Positions 17,539 through 26,209 of a DNA stretch of 60,579 nucleotides are shown here, in pieces. The position numbers and the translations under genes are program-made. Numbering within the stretch: the stretch's first letter is position 1; every line of letters starts with the position of its first letter. The stretch lies in NCBI GenBank assembly GCA_023433515.1, contig JAEZCN010000077.1, positions 1 through 60,579 on the forward strand, in the 5' to 3' direction. This DNA comes from Pseudomonadota bacterium. GTDB taxonomy: Bacteria > Pseudomonadota > Gammaproteobacteria > Steroidobacterales > Steroidobacteraceae. The notes beneath the pieces were generated by a model that was not told where the DNA came from, did no database searches, and saw only the letters and a program-made list of their open reading frames with translations.

Positions 17539-18852
17539 TCACCCGGGCGGCGGTGGACTAACTACCTGCGCCTCCGCTGCCGTCACGCGCCACACCGTGT
17601 TCGACAGGTCGTCGGCGACGATCAGCGCGCCGCGCGGATCCACGGTCACTCCGACGGGGCGGCCGAACGTGAGTCCCTCCGCCTGGAAGCCGGTCACGAA
17701 GTCGATCGGCTCGCCTTCCGGGCGCCCGTCGCGGAACGGCACGAATACGACCTTGTAGCCCACGGGCACGCCGCGGTTCCAGCTTCCATGCTCGCCGACG
17801 AACACACCGTCGGCGAATTGCGCGCCCATCGCCGGCACCGAGAACGCGAGGCCGAGCGCGGCGACGTGCGAGCCCAGGCTATAGTCGGGACGGATTGCCT
17901 CGGCGACTTTCCGCGGATTTTCGGGCCGCACGCGGACGTCGACGTTGCTGCCCCAGTAACTGTAGGGCCAGCCGTAGAAACCGCCTTCTTTCACCACCGT
18001 GAGATAGTCGGGCACCAGGTTCGGGCCGATCTCGTCACGTTCATTGACCACGGCCCACAAATGCCCCGTGCCGGGCTGAATGGCCAACGCCGTGGGATTT
18101 CGCAGCCCGGTCGCGTACGGCTTGTGCGCACCCGACTCCACGTCGATCCGCCAGACCATCGCGCGGTCGGCTTCGGCGGTCATGCCCCGTTCGGTGATGT
18201 TGCTGTTGGAGCCGATGCCGACGAACAGGTAGCGCCCGTCCGCGCTCGCCGTCATCGCCTTCGTCCAGTGGTGATTGATCTCCTTCGGTAGTTCGGTGAG
18301 CGTGACCGGTTCGCCGGCCGCTTCCGTCTGCCCGTCCTGGTAGTCGAATCTGACGACCGCGTCCTGGTTCGCGACGAACAACTGGTTGCCGACGAGCGCG
18401 AGACCATAAGGCGCATCGAGATCCTTCGCGAAGGTCGTCCGCGTTTCGTACATACCGTCGCCATCACCATCGCGCAGCAAGGTCAGGCGGTCGCCTCCCT
18501 TCACGGAGCTCGTTCCCTTCGCCTTGATGTACGAGGCGATCACGTCCTTCGGCGTGAGCTTGGGCGCGTTGCCACCGCGGCCTTCGGCGACCAGGATGTC
18601 GCCGTTGGGCAGCAACAAGGTCTGGCGTGGGATCGCGAGATCCGTCGCGATCGCGGTGATCGTGAAACCCTGCGGCACGGCGGGCTGCCGGTCGCCCCAT
18701 TTCGCGGGCTTCGCGATCTTCATCGTCGGAAACAGCTTGCGCTCGGGATCGGGCAGTTCGGGAGCCGCACCGGATTGCGGTGCATCCGGCGCGCGCGCGC
18801 ACGCGCACACCAGCAGCGGCAACGCCAGCAGCAGTCGCAGGGAGCGCGTCAT
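17539..18852 (-). CDS. PQQ-type sugar/sorbosone dehydrogenase, likely lipoprotein
   Basis: 437 residues from the ATG at 18852, which overlaps the upstream DUF2231 stop (ATGA). A signal peptide ends in VCAC, with Cys18 the probable lipidated residue. The mature protein is a six-bladed beta-propeller of the sorbosone/soluble glucose dehydrogenase type: PQGFTITAIATDLAIPRQ, LPNGDILVAEGRGG, GLALVGNQLFVAN, ATGLRNPTALAIQPGTG, VVNERDEIG, GVFVGEHGSWNR and LIVADDLSNTVWRV. Such enzymes oxidise sugars in the periplasm with PQQ. The electron acceptor and substrate are unknown. It is paralogous to the gene at 19454, which is transcribed divergently. Confidence 0.87.
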   Translation of the reverse strand: MTRSLRLLLALPLLVCACARAPDAPQSGAAPELPDPERKLFPTMKIAKPAKWGDRQPAVPQGFTITAIATDLAIPRQTLLLPNGDILVAEGRGGNAPKLTPKDVIASYIKAKGTSSVKGGDRLTLLRDGDGDGMYETRTTFAKDLDAPYGLALVGNQLFVANQDAVVRFDYQDGQTEAAGEPVTLTELPKEINHHWTKAMTASADGRYLFVGIGSNSNITERGMTAEADRAMVWRIDVESGAHKPYATGLRNPTALAIQPGTGHLWAVVNERDEIGPNLVPDYLTVVKEGGFYGWPYSYWGSNVDVRVRPENPRKVAEAIRPDYSLGSHVAALGLAFSVPAMGAQFADGVFVGEHGSWNRGVPVGYKVVFVPFRDGRPEGEPIDFVTGFQAEGLTFGRPVGVTVDPRGALIVADDLSNTVWRVTAAEAQVVSPPPPG

Positions 18853-19268
18853 GGCTCGTCTCTCCAGGATCTGGCGAAGCCCGACCACGTCACGGCGATG
18901 GCCAGCAACATGAGAACCGAGGACAGGATGAGAGCCGTGGGCATGCTTGCCCAGGCATCGCCCGCGTGGACCAGCGCATTGATGAAACCGAGAATCCAGA
19001 CGACGAGCAGGAGAACGAAATACAGGCCGGGCCGGTAGGCCCAACGGGAAGATCGCGTCCCGCGGCGACTGGCCCCGATCAGCTCGACCAGCGCCCACAT
19101 CAATGCCGCGGCCGCGAATGCCAGTGCGCCGACCAGCAGCCACGAAGCGAAGTTTTTCCACTGCACCTCGTACGTGCGGAAATACACGATGTCGGTGAGC
19201 AGCACACCGAGGAACAGGGGCACGGTGCTCGCGAGTAATACCGCGTGCAGCGGATGAAGCCTTTGCAT
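18849..19268 (-). CDS. DUF2231-like four-helix membrane protein
   Basis: 139 residues starting MQRLHPLHAVLLAS, with about four hydrophobic segments (roughly 8-24, 42-62, 80-98 and 107-125). The HPLHAVLL opening is typical of DUF2231 proteins, which lie in the inner membrane and are sometimes found with haem or redox proteins. The gene directly precedes and overlaps the PQQ dehydrogenase by 4 bp, so the two are translationally coupled, and it could act as its membrane partner or electron acceptor; that link is inference. Confidence 0.8.
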   Translation of the reverse strand: MQRLHPLHAVLLASTVPLFLGVLLTDIVYFRTYEVQWKNFASWLLVGALAFAAAALMWALVELIGASRRGTRSSRWAYRPGLYFVLLLVVWILGFINALVHAGDAWASMPTALILSSVLMLLAIAVTWSGFARSWRDEP

Positions 19269-19453
19269 GGGACGATTGTGGGTGCCGAGCTGGCGGCGCG
19301 CTGCCGGTTCACGCTGTAACCGCTGTGGGAATCGGGAGCCATCGGGCTTCCGCCCTTCTTGCGTAAACGCCGCCGCTGGTCGATTGCGGCGCTCCCCGAT
19401 GCGGCGTACACAAACTACCTTCCAGCATGGCGCCCGCCGACAAGGAGTCACGC

Positions 19454-20797
19454 ATGCGCACCCCGAGCTCATTGCCGTTGCTTTCATTACTCGCCGCGAC
19501 CTCGCTCGCGCTCGCGCAGACGGGCGAACTGCGCACCGGACCCGACGCGCTGACCGGCTGGAAGTCGGACGCGCCCGGGGTGCGGCGCCTCATCAAAGTC
19601 ACCGATCTGCCGGCTTCGGTGACGCCCACCGACCCGGAGGTTTCGGCGGGCAAGCCAATCAACATCGTCGCCCGGCCGAAGGATGCACTGCCGAAGGTGC
19701 CGCAGGGTTTCCAGGTACAGGTGTTCGCGAGCGGCCTCAAACAACCTCGCACGCTGCGCATCGCACCCAACGGCGACGTGTTCCTGTCCGAAAGCGGCAC
19801 GGGTCGTGTGCTGGTGTTCCGCGCGAAGGCGGGCGACACGCCGGCGCGACCCGAAGTGTTCGCGGAAAACATCGAGAAGCCCTATGGCATCGCATTCGTC
19901 CCCACTGCGAATCCGCGATACGTGTACGTGGCGGCCGCGAACCAGGTAGTCAGATACCCCTACAGTGACGGCGCGGTAAAGGCCGGTGGTCCGCCCGAGA
20001 TCATCGTCCGCGGCATTCCGACCAAGCGGCACTGGACGCGGGACCTCGCGTTGTCGAAGGACGGCAATCGCATGTTCGTCTCGATCGGGTCCGCGTCGAA
20101 TCTCGGCGTGAACGGCATGCCGCAGAAGACGCAGGAGCAGATTCGCGACTTCGAGAAGACACACGGTCGCGGCGCGGCGTGGGGCGAGGAAGAAAACCGC
20201 GCGGTCGTGCGCGAATTCGACGTCGATGGAAAAGCATTGCGCACCTACGCGACGGGCCTGCGCAATTGCTCGGGTCTCGCGATGCGTCCGGCTACGGACG
20301 AACTGTGGTGCGTGGTGAACGAGCGCGATCACCTCGGGCCGGACCTCGTCCCCGACTTCATGGCGCGCGTGAACAATGGGGATTTCTTCGGCTGGCCCTG
20401 GTTCTACCTCGGCGGTCGCGAGGATCCCGCACTGAAGGGAAGACGTCCCGATCTGAAGGACAACGTGCGCTCGCCGGAGGTCCTCTTCCAGGCGCACTCG
20501 TCCGCGCTCGCGATCGCGTTCTATGACCAGGACGCGTTTCCTCCCGAATACCGCGGCGATGCGTTCGTGACCCTGCATGGGTCCCATACACGACCGGACC
20601 GCACCGGATACAAGGTGGTGCGCGTGCGCATGAAAGGAGGCCAACCCGGCGGAGAGTACGAGGACTTCATGACCGGATTCCTCGTCGACAACGACAGAGC
20701 ATGGGGCCGGCCGGCGGGCATCGCGGTGACGCACGACGGCGCGCTGCTGGTCAGCGACGACGCGAACGGCACGATCTTTCGCGTCACGCACAGGTGA
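19454..20797 (+). CDS. exported PQQ-type sugar/sorbosone dehydrogenase
   Basis: 447 residues from the ATG at 19454, with AAGGAG about 7 nt upstream. A Sec signal peptide ends at ALAQ near residue 22. The propeller motifs parallel the gene at 17539: PQGFQVQVFASGLKQPR, APNGDVFLSESG, GIAFVPTANPRYVYVAAA, YATGLRNCSGLAMRPATD, VVNERDHLGPDLVPDF, FVTLHGSHTR and LLVSDDANGTIFRVTH. Periplasmic, PQQ-dependent oxidation of an aldose or sorbosone is likely. The porin gene begins at its very end, suggesting that uptake and oxidation genes are cotranscribed. Confidence 0.87.
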   Translation: MRTPSSLPLLSLLAATSLALAQTGELRTGPDALTGWKSDAPGVRRLIKVTDLPASVTPTDPEVSAGKPINIVARPKDALPKVPQGFQVQVFASGLKQPRTLRIAPNGDVFLSESGTGRVLVFRAKAGDTPARPEVFAENIEKPYGIAFVPTANPRYVYVAAANQVVRYPYSDGAVKAGGPPEIIVRGIPTKRHWTRDLALSKDGNRMFVSIGSASNLGVNGMPQKTQEQIRDFEKTHGRGAAWGEEENRAVVREFDVDGKALRTYATGLRNCSGLAMRPATDELWCVVNERDHLGPDLVPDFMARVNNGDFFGWPWFYLGGREDPALKGRRPDLKDNVRSPEVLFQAHSSALAIAFYDQDAFPPEYRGDAFVTLHGSHTRPDRTGYKVVRVRMKGGQPGGEYEDFMTGFLVDNDRAWGRPAGIAVTHDGALLVSDDANGTIFRVTHR

Positions 20798-20799
20798 AC

Positions 20800-21780
20800 A
20801 TGCACTGGCGTTGCGAGAATGCAGGCGCCGTTGCGACGCGGGCCGCCTGCCTGCTGACTGCATTCCTGCTCGCTCCGCCGGCCCGGGCCGGCGACGAGCT
20901 CGACGTATACGGGCGCGTGAACGTCACCGTCCAGCATGCCGACGAGCCGGGAGACGAGCAGGCGGAAGTGAAGAGCAATGCATCCCGCATCGGCGTGAAA
21001 GGCGATAAGGAGCTGACCGCGGGACTCAAGGCCATCTACCAGCTCGAGTGGGGAGTCAATATAGATAGCGGCGAGGACGAGGATGACGTCACGCCGCGCA
21101 ACCAGTTCGTCGGCCTCGAGGGTGGCTTCGGCACGATCAAGGTCGGCCGGCACGACACCGCGCTCAAGGAAGCCCAGGGCGACTTCGACCTGTTCGACGA
21201 TCTCGAAGGCGACATCTTCAGGGTGTTCAATGGCGAGCAAAGGCTGAAGGACTACATCGGTTACACGACGCCGGCCATCGCGAAGTCGCTGCACGTCACC
21301 GCGAATTTCTTTCCCGGCGAGGATGGCGGCGGCGCAAACGATGCGGCGACCGATGCCGTTTCCGTATCACTCGTCTACGAAAAGGAACAGATCTACGCCG
21401 CCCTGGCGCACGACCGCGACATCGACGGCGAGGACGTGGACACGACCCGAGTCGTCGGCGGCCATACGTTCGGCGACGCGCGGGTCATGTTGCTCTACCA
21501 GGTGACGGACGCCGCGGGACTCGAGCAGGACGGGTACGGCGCCTCGCTCGCGTGGACCTTCGGCGAATACGTCGCGAAGTTCCAGTACCTGAGCGCGGAC
21601 ATCTGGCGCACCCGCCCGGACGCCGACTCCGTCGACAACCTCGACTCACTCATCTCCGTCGGACTCGATCGCGAGTTCAGCGAAGACACGCGGGTGTTCG
21701 GCTTCTACACGACGGGCGACATCGGAGGAACGGGCGAAAGCGTGAGCTACGCCGCCGTCGGCATCGAGCACAAGTTCTGA
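20800..21780 (+). CDS. general porin (16-stranded type)
   Basis: 326 residues from the ATG at 20800, or 328 from a GTG at 20794 that overlaps the preceding stop as GTGA. A signal peptide ends PARAGDE. The mature start ELDVYGRVNVTVQHADE, then ASRIGVKGDKELTAGLKAIYQLEWGVN, the loop-L3-like FVGLEGGFGTIKVGRHD and a C-terminal EHKF ending in Phe are hallmarks of Gram-negative porins. It should form outer-membrane channels for small solutes. It is coupled to the PQQ dehydrogenase gene and convergent, 2 bp apart, with the histidine kinase gene. Confidence 0.9.
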   Translation: MHWRCENAGAVATRAACLLTAFLLAPPARAGDELDVYGRVNVTVQHADEPGDEQAEVKSNASRIGVKGDKELTAGLKAIYQLEWGVNIDSGEDEDDVTPRNQFVGLEGGFGTIKVGRHDTALKEAQGDFDLFDDLEGDIFRVFNGEQRLKDYIGYTTPAIAKSLHVTANFFPGEDGGGANDAATDAVSVSLVYEKEQIYAALAHDRDIDGEDVDTTRVVGGHTFGDARVMLLYQVTDAAGLEQDGYGASLAWTFGEYVAKFQYLSADIWRTRPDADSVDNLDSLISVGLDREFSEDTRVFGFYTTGDIGGTGESVSYAAVGIEHKF

Positions 21781-21782
21781 CT

Positions 21783-22481
21783 TCAGGACCGGCTACCCAG
21801 CGGAAGCCGGACCCTGAATTCGCTGCCGCGCCCGCGGCCGTCACTCGAAACATCCACGCGACCTCCGTGACTTTCCACGAGACTGCGGACGAGCGGTAAT
21901 CCCAGCCCCAGGCCGCTGGCTCCCGTCGAGTTGTCGGCCCGCACGTAACGGTCGAACACCTGCGCCAGCGCGTCCGGTGGAATTCCGATCCCGGTGTCGC
22001 GGATTGCCACTACGACTTCGCCGCCGTCGGTCCGCACCGTCGCGGTGATCGCGCCGCCCTCGGGCGTGTACTTCGCGGCATTCGTGAGCAGGTTCACGAA
22101 CACCTGTTCGAGCCGCGCGGCATCGCCGTGCACCCATACCGCTTCGTGCGGCTGCTCGACATGCAGGAGATGGCGTCGATCGCGGATCATGAAGCCGACG
22201 GCCTCCACCGCGTGGTCGAGCGGCTCACGCAAATCGATGCGCGCGCATTCGAGGCGAAACTGGCCGCTGCGAATCAACGACGCATCCAGCAGGTCGTCGA
22301 CCAGCCGCGTCATCTGTTCGAGCTGGCGTCCGATCAGTTTGCGGGTTTTGCTGCGACTCGACTGCTCGAGGTCCCGGATCTCCAGGACTCGCATCGCGTT
22401 GCGGGCGGTGCCGAGACAATTGCGCAGCTCATGGGAAAACTGCGCCATGGCCTGATGAGCACGTGACTCCTCGGTCCACAT
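21783..22481 (-). CDS. orphan short histidine kinase without sensor domain
   Basis: 232 residues, consisting only of a transmitter. The H-box FSHELRN gives phospho-acceptor His17, and the HATPase domain has NLLTNAAKYTPEGG (N box), DTGIGI (G1) and GLGLGLPLV (G2). No membrane segment, PAS or receiver domain is present, and no response regulator gene lies nearby. An AAGGAGG site precedes the ATG. It is probably a soluble kinase receiving its signal from a partner. The start is near the H-box, so a longer form is not excluded, but no upstream start with a good ribosome site was seen. Confidence 0.88.
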   Translation of the reverse strand: MWTEESRAHQAMAQFSHELRNCLGTARNAMRVLEIRDLEQSSRSKTRKLIGRQLEQMTRLVDDLLDASLIRSGQFRLECARIDLREPLDHAVEAVGFMIRDRRHLLHVEQPHEAVWVHGDAARLEQVFVNLLTNAAKYTPEGGAITATVRTDGGEVVVAIRDTGIGIPPDALAQVFDRYVRADNSTGASGLGLGLPLVRSLVESHGGRVDVSSDGRGRGSEFRVRLPLGSRS

Positions 22482-22591
22482 GACGTTACGTCCTCCTTAT
22501 CTGTTGGACGCCTTTGTACCGGCCCTGACCTTTCGGATCAATTTGAATTACCCGACACGAACCTTAGGTTTTTCGACACTAACAACCTCGC

Positions 22592-23194
22592 TCACGCGGG
22601 TTGCGACGCGGCCGCGAGATTGCGATTCGCGAAATCCCAGTTGACGAGATGTCCCAGGAACGCGGCGATGTAGTCGAGCCGGCGGTGCTGGTAGTCGAGA
22701 TAGTAGGCGTGCTCCCACACGTCGAGCGTCAGCAGCGGAACCTGCGCCGTGGTCAGCGGCGTGTCCGCGTTGGACGTGGTGACGATCCGCAGGCGACCGT
22801 TGTCGAGCACGAGCCACGCCCACCCGCTGCCGAACTGATCGCCCGCGGCCGAGACGAACTGCTGACTGAAGGCGCGCTGGGTTCCAAAGCTCTCTTCGAT
22901 CGCTTCGGCGATTGCGCCGCCCGCCTCGCTTCCGCCGCCCGGGCGCATGCTGTTCCACAGAAAAGCGTGATTCCAGGCCTGTGCGGCCGCGTTGAAGAGC
23001 GCGCGGTCCTGCCCGGCGCTCGTGCGCACGACGTCCTCGAGCACGGCGAGCTCCGCGGGTGTGCGCAGCATCGCGCGCGCCTTCGCGACGTACGCCGCGT
23101 GATGGCTCCCATGATGCGCGGACAACGTGCGACGTGAAACATGCGGCTCCAATGCATCGAGCGCGTACGGCAACTGCGGTAATACGAGGTTCAT
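22592..23194 (-). CDS. sodB: superoxide dismutase, Fe type
   Basis: 200 residues from the ATG at 23194. It aligns by eye with E. coli SodB: LPQLPYALDALEPHVS, metal ligand His27 in SAHHGSHH, AWNHAFLWN, DVWEHAYYLDY (Asp and His ligands) and VNWDFANRNLAAA. It removes superoxide in the cytoplasm or, without a signal peptide, close to the membrane. The usual HYGKHH reads HHGSHH. Fe is favoured over Mn by GSGWAWLV. It is divergent from the LysR gene across 86 bp, which suggests regulation by it. Confidence 0.95.
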   Translation of the reverse strand: MNLVLPQLPYALDALEPHVSRRTLSAHHGSHHAAYVAKARAMLRTPAELAVLEDVVRTSAGQDRALFNAAAQAWNHAFLWNSMRPGGGSEAGGAIAEAIEESFGTQRAFSQQFVSAAGDQFGSGWAWLVLDNGRLRIVTTSNADTPLTTAQVPLLTLDVWEHAYYLDYQHRRLDYIAAFLGHLVNWDFANRNLAAASQPA

Positions 23195-23265
23195 CGATTC
23201 TCCTGAGGTCTGCGTCGACACTAACTTTGAATGCCGCTTTTGCAAGCGATGAATATTGGGGCTAT

Positions 23266-23274
23266 ATATCGACC
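23266..23274 (-). promoter_or_regulatory. GGTCGATAT element, copy 1 (sodB/LysR intergenic)
   Basis: GGTCGATAT on the minus strand, within an AT-rich stretch (23251-23274) between the divergent sodB and LysR genes. The same 9-mer occurs on the plus strand at 24184-24192, downstream of the LysR gene. It is a candidate LysR site. Confidence 0.35.
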
Positions 23275-23280
23275 ATTCCG

Positions 23281-24129
23281 ATGGACACCGAACTCGCACG
23301 CACTTTTCTCGTCGTCGTCGCCAAGGGCAGTTTCGTCGAAGCGGCGCTGCACCTGCACGTCACGCAGTCGACCGTGAGCACGCGCATCCAGCGTCTCGAA
23401 GAGACGCTCGGCGCCGAACTCTTCGTGCGCAACAAGTCCGGCACCACGCTCACGCGCGCCGGACAGCATTTCCAGAAACACGCCGCGCTGCTCACGCGCA
23501 CCGTCGAACAGGCCCGGCAGGACATCGGCGTCATCAGCGGGTTCCGCGCGACGCTCACCATCGGCGGACGATTCGGGCTGTGGGAGGACTTGCTGCTGCG
23601 CTGGCTGCCGGTTTTCGCCTCGCTCGCGCCCGACATCGCCGTGCGCGCGCTGATCGGATTCGAGGACACCCTCATGGAGATGCTGATCGACGGACGCGCC
23701 GATATCGGCGTGATGTACACGCCACAGGCACGTCCCGGTCTCGTCGTCGAACCCTTGCTCGAAGAGGAGCTCGTGATGGCTTCCTCGCGCACCAACCCGT
23801 CGCCGGACCCGGGCAGCGATTACATCTACGTCGACTGGGGCGCGGAGTTCTACGCGCAACACTCGCTCGCCTATCCGAATTTTTCCGGTGCCGGCCTCAC
23901 CGTCAACAATGGCTGGCTCGGCCTGCAGCGACTGCTGGCGCACGGTGGCACCGGCTACTTCCCGAAGCGCATGCTGCGCGAGCACGAGTTGAGCGGGAAG
24001 GTTCATCGCGTGCCCGGCGCCGCCGGGTTCCGCCTGCCGGCCTACCTGTGCCATGCGACGAAAGTCGAATCCGAGCCGATATCGCTCGCACTCGAAACCA
24101 TCCGGCGCATCGCGGCCGAGGCGGCCTGA
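23281..24129 (+). CDS. LysR-type transcriptional regulator
   Basis: 282 residues from the ATG at 23281. The N-terminal winged helix-turn-helix is clear: FLVVVAKGSFVEAALHLHVTQSTVSTRIQRLEETLGAELFVR, followed by the linker helix and a periplasmic-binding-protein-like effector domain (about 90-282, with LTIGGRFGLWEDLL and ADIGVMYTPQ). It is divergent from sodB and lies upstream of a 49-residue membrane protein gene. Regulation of one or both is likely given the shared 9-mer on either side. The effector is unknown. Confidence 0.92.
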   Translation: MDTELARTFLVVVAKGSFVEAALHLHVTQSTVSTRIQRLEETLGAELFVRNKSGTTLTRAGQHFQKHAALLTRTVEQARQDIGVISGFRATLTIGGRFGLWEDLLLRWLPVFASLAPDIAVRALIGFEDTLMEMLIDGRADIGVMYTPQARPGLVVEPLLEEELVMASSRTNPSPDPGSDYIYVDWGAEFYAQHSLAYPNFSGAGLTVNNGWLGLQRLLAHGGTGYFPKRMLREHELSGKVHRVPGAAGFRLPAYLCHATKVESEPISLALETIRRIAAEAA

Positions 24130-24183
24130 CCTAACTAGCCGGGCGCGCCGGCGCACGCTTACATCGGAGAACCCGATATCAAC

Positions 24184-24192
24184 GGTCGATAT
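24184..24192 (+). promoter_or_regulatory. GGTCGATAT element, copy 2 (upstream of small membrane protein)
   Basis: The same 9-mer as at 23266-23274, inverted, flanked by a second GATATC at 24174-24179 in an AT-rich patch. It lies about 67 bp before the start of the 49-residue gene, a reasonable position for an activator site. Confidence 0.35.
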
Positions 24193-24225
24193 TAATCGTT
24201 TGTCCGCGGCGCCACCCCTGCCTAG

Positions 24226-24245
24226 TCTCTCGAAGTATCGAGAGA
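24226..24245 (+). promoter_or_regulatory. 5-prime leader hairpin before the 49-residue gene
   Basis: TCTCTCG at 24226-24232 pairs with CGAGAGA at 24239-24245 over the 6-nt loop AAGTAT. The ribosome-binding site AGGAGG (24249-24254) begins 3 nt after the stem. It could be a leader stability or translational control element, or a terminator of the LysR transcript, though no T-run follows. Confidence 0.35.
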
Positions 24246-24258
24246 TTCAGGAGGCAAC

Positions 24259-24408
24259 ATGAAATCCGCCGGCAAGATTCGAAAGGTCGTCGCGAAAGCC
24301 GATATCGCACCGCCCGACGAACGCGAGCCCATGGGTCCGCTGTGGGTGATCACGATCTGCCTCGGGGCGTTTCTGGCGGTCGCGGCGCTCGTGATCATGG
24401 TCGGGTAG
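24259..24408 (+). CDS. 49-residue single-pass membrane protein
   Basis: Below 60 residues but well supported: ATG at 24259, AGGAGG 4 nt upstream, TAG stop at 24406. The N-terminal 30 residues are basic then acidic/Pro-rich (KIRKVVAKAD, PPDEREP). They are followed by one hydrophobic helix (about residues 31-47, LWVITICLGAFLAVAAL). An inner-membrane protein with a cytoplasmic N-terminus is likely. Size and shape are like small accessory subunits or stress peptides. I recognise no family. It may be controlled by the upstream LysR gene. Confidence 0.65.
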   Translation: MKSAGKIRKVVAKADIAPPDEREPMGPLWVITICLGAFLAVAALVIMVG

Positions 24409-24637
24409 GACCCGCATGATCCGCGTCAAACGTGCGTACGAGCCGCGCGCGCGTGGCGACGGGCGGCGAGTGCTCGTGGATGAAGGACTGCGCTCATGAT
24501 CCCGAGCGGAACGGCGCCGTGCTGCTGCGCGAGTTCCTGGTGAGGAGAGGCTCGAAGTAAGGGCGCGGAGAAAGGACGATTGTAAATCGCGGCCTGGCGA
24601 CTACCCTTGTTCATCAAGGTGCGAAAGGAGAAGTGCG

Positions 24638-26200
24638 ATGGGCCACGATACCGAGCTCAACGGACCCGACCTGGCGGCGGGTGTCGAGTTGTCCGAGCTT
24701 CGCGAGGGCGTGCCGCTGCTCGGTCACGCACACGGAGCGCCGATCGTACTGGTACGCAAGGGCGCCGACATTCTCGCGATCGGCGCGAAGTGCACTCACT
24801 ACGGCGGCCCGCTCGCGGAAGGACTCGTGGTCGGCGATACGATCCGTTGCCCCTGGCATCACGCGTGTTTCGATCTGCGAACGGGCGATGCGCTCGGGGC
24901 GCCCGCGCTGGATCCGGTTGCATGTTACGAAGTCATCCGACGCGGCACGCGCGTCGTCCTCGGCGCGAAGAAATCCCGCGCTAATCCGCGACCGCCGCCG
25001 AAGTCTCCCGACAAGATCGTGATCGTCGGCGCCGGCGCGGCGGGCGCGGCGGCCGCGGAGCGCCTCCGCCAACTGGGCTACCAGGGGTCGATCACGCTCA
25101 TCGGCAGCGAGGCACCAGGCCCGGTGGACAGGCCGAACCTCAGCAAGGATTTTCTCGCGGGCAATGCACCCATGGAGTGGGTCACGCTGCGCCCCGACGA
25201 TTTCTACGAGAAGCTCGCGATCAATCTCGTCAAGAACGAAACCGTGGTCGGACTCGACGCCGGCGCTCGGTCGCTGAAGCTCGAGAGCGGCCCGGTCATT
25301 TCATGCGACGCGCTGCTGCTCGCGACGGGCGCGGAGCCCCAGCGTCCGCCCATCGAGGGCGCACGCTTCCCGCACGTGTTCACGCTGCGCACGCTGGCGG
25401 ACGCGCAGAAAATCGTCGAAGCCGCGGCCGCCGGCAAACAGGCCGTGGTCGTGGGCTCGGGTTTCATCGGCCTCGAAGTCGCCGCGTCGCTGCGTCATCG
25501 CAATTGCGAAGTGCAGGTAGTGAGTCGCGACGACGTCCCGCTCGGCAACGTGCTGGGCGAGCAACTGGGCAGGTTCGTGCAGAAGCTGCACGAAGAGAAT
25601 GGCGTGAAATTCCACCTGGGCGCCACCTTGAAGGCCATCCATCCGCACAGCGTCGAGCTCGGCGACGGCCGCACGCTCGCCGCGGATCTCGTCGTGCTCG
25701 GCGTCGGCGTGCGGCCACGCACCGCGCTCGCGGAGAAGGCAGGACTCGAAGTGGACAACGGCATCGTCGTGGATGCATCGCTGCGCACGAGCGCGCCCGG
25801 CATCTGGGCGGCGGGCGACGTGGCGCGGTATCCGGAGGCGCGGCTCGGCACCAGGGTGCGCATCGAACACTGGGTGGTCGCCGAGCGGCAGGGCCAGTCC
25901 GTCGCGGCCGACATGCTCGGCCTGGGCAAACCGTTCGACGACGTGCCGTTCTTCTGGAGCCAGCACTACGACGTGACCCTCAACTACGTCGGCCACGCCG
26001 GCAAGGGCGCATCGATCGAGGTGACGGGCAACCTGCAGGAACGCGACGCGACGGCTATCTACCGGGAGGACGGCAAGGTGACTGCCGTGGTCACCGTCGG
26101 TCGCGACCGGCAAAGCCTCGCGGTCGAAGCGGCGCTGCAGCGCGACGACGACGCCGCGGTCGAAGCGTTGTTGCGGACCGCCGCCGTCGCGAACGGCTGA
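24638..26200 (+). CDS. Rieske-domain FAD/NAD(P)H oxidoreductase (AIF/NADH-rubredoxin reductase type)
   Basis: 520 residues. The N-terminal Rieske [2Fe-2S] domain carries KCTHYGGPL (Cys52, His54) and CPWHHACFD (Cys71, His74). Then comes an FAD Rossmann fold from about residue 126 (IVIVGAGAAGAAAAERL), an NAD(P) fold (VVVGSGFIGLEVAASL) and the FAD-binding GIWAAGDVARYP. This layout matches AIFL/AIFM3-like proteins and ferredoxin reductases of Rieske oxygenases. The cytoplasmic role is electron transfer from NAD(P)H. GAAAGGAGAAG precedes the ATG. The glycosylase gene follows after 9 bp. Confidence 0.92.
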   Translation: MGHDTELNGPDLAAGVELSELREGVPLLGHAHGAPIVLVRKGADILAIGAKCTHYGGPLAEGLVVGDTIRCPWHHACFDLRTGDALGAPALDPVACYEVIRRGTRVVLGAKKSRANPRPPPKSPDKIVIVGAGAAGAAAAERLRQLGYQGSITLIGSEAPGPVDRPNLSKDFLAGNAPMEWVTLRPDDFYEKLAINLVKNETVVGLDAGARSLKLESGPVISCDALLLATGAEPQRPPIEGARFPHVFTLRTLADAQKIVEAAAAGKQAVVVGSGFIGLEVAASLRHRNCEVQVVSRDDVPLGNVLGEQLGRFVQKLHEENGVKFHLGATLKAIHPHSVELGDGRTLAADLVVLGVGVRPRTALAEKAGLEVDNGIVVDASLRTSAPGIWAAGDVARYPEARLGTRVRIEHWVVAERQGQSVAADMLGLGKPFDDVPFFWSQHYDVTLNYVGHAGKGASIEVTGNLQERDATAIYREDGKVTAVVTVGRDRQSLAVEAALQRDDDAAVEALLRTAAVANG

Positions 26201-26209
26201 CCGGCCTCG

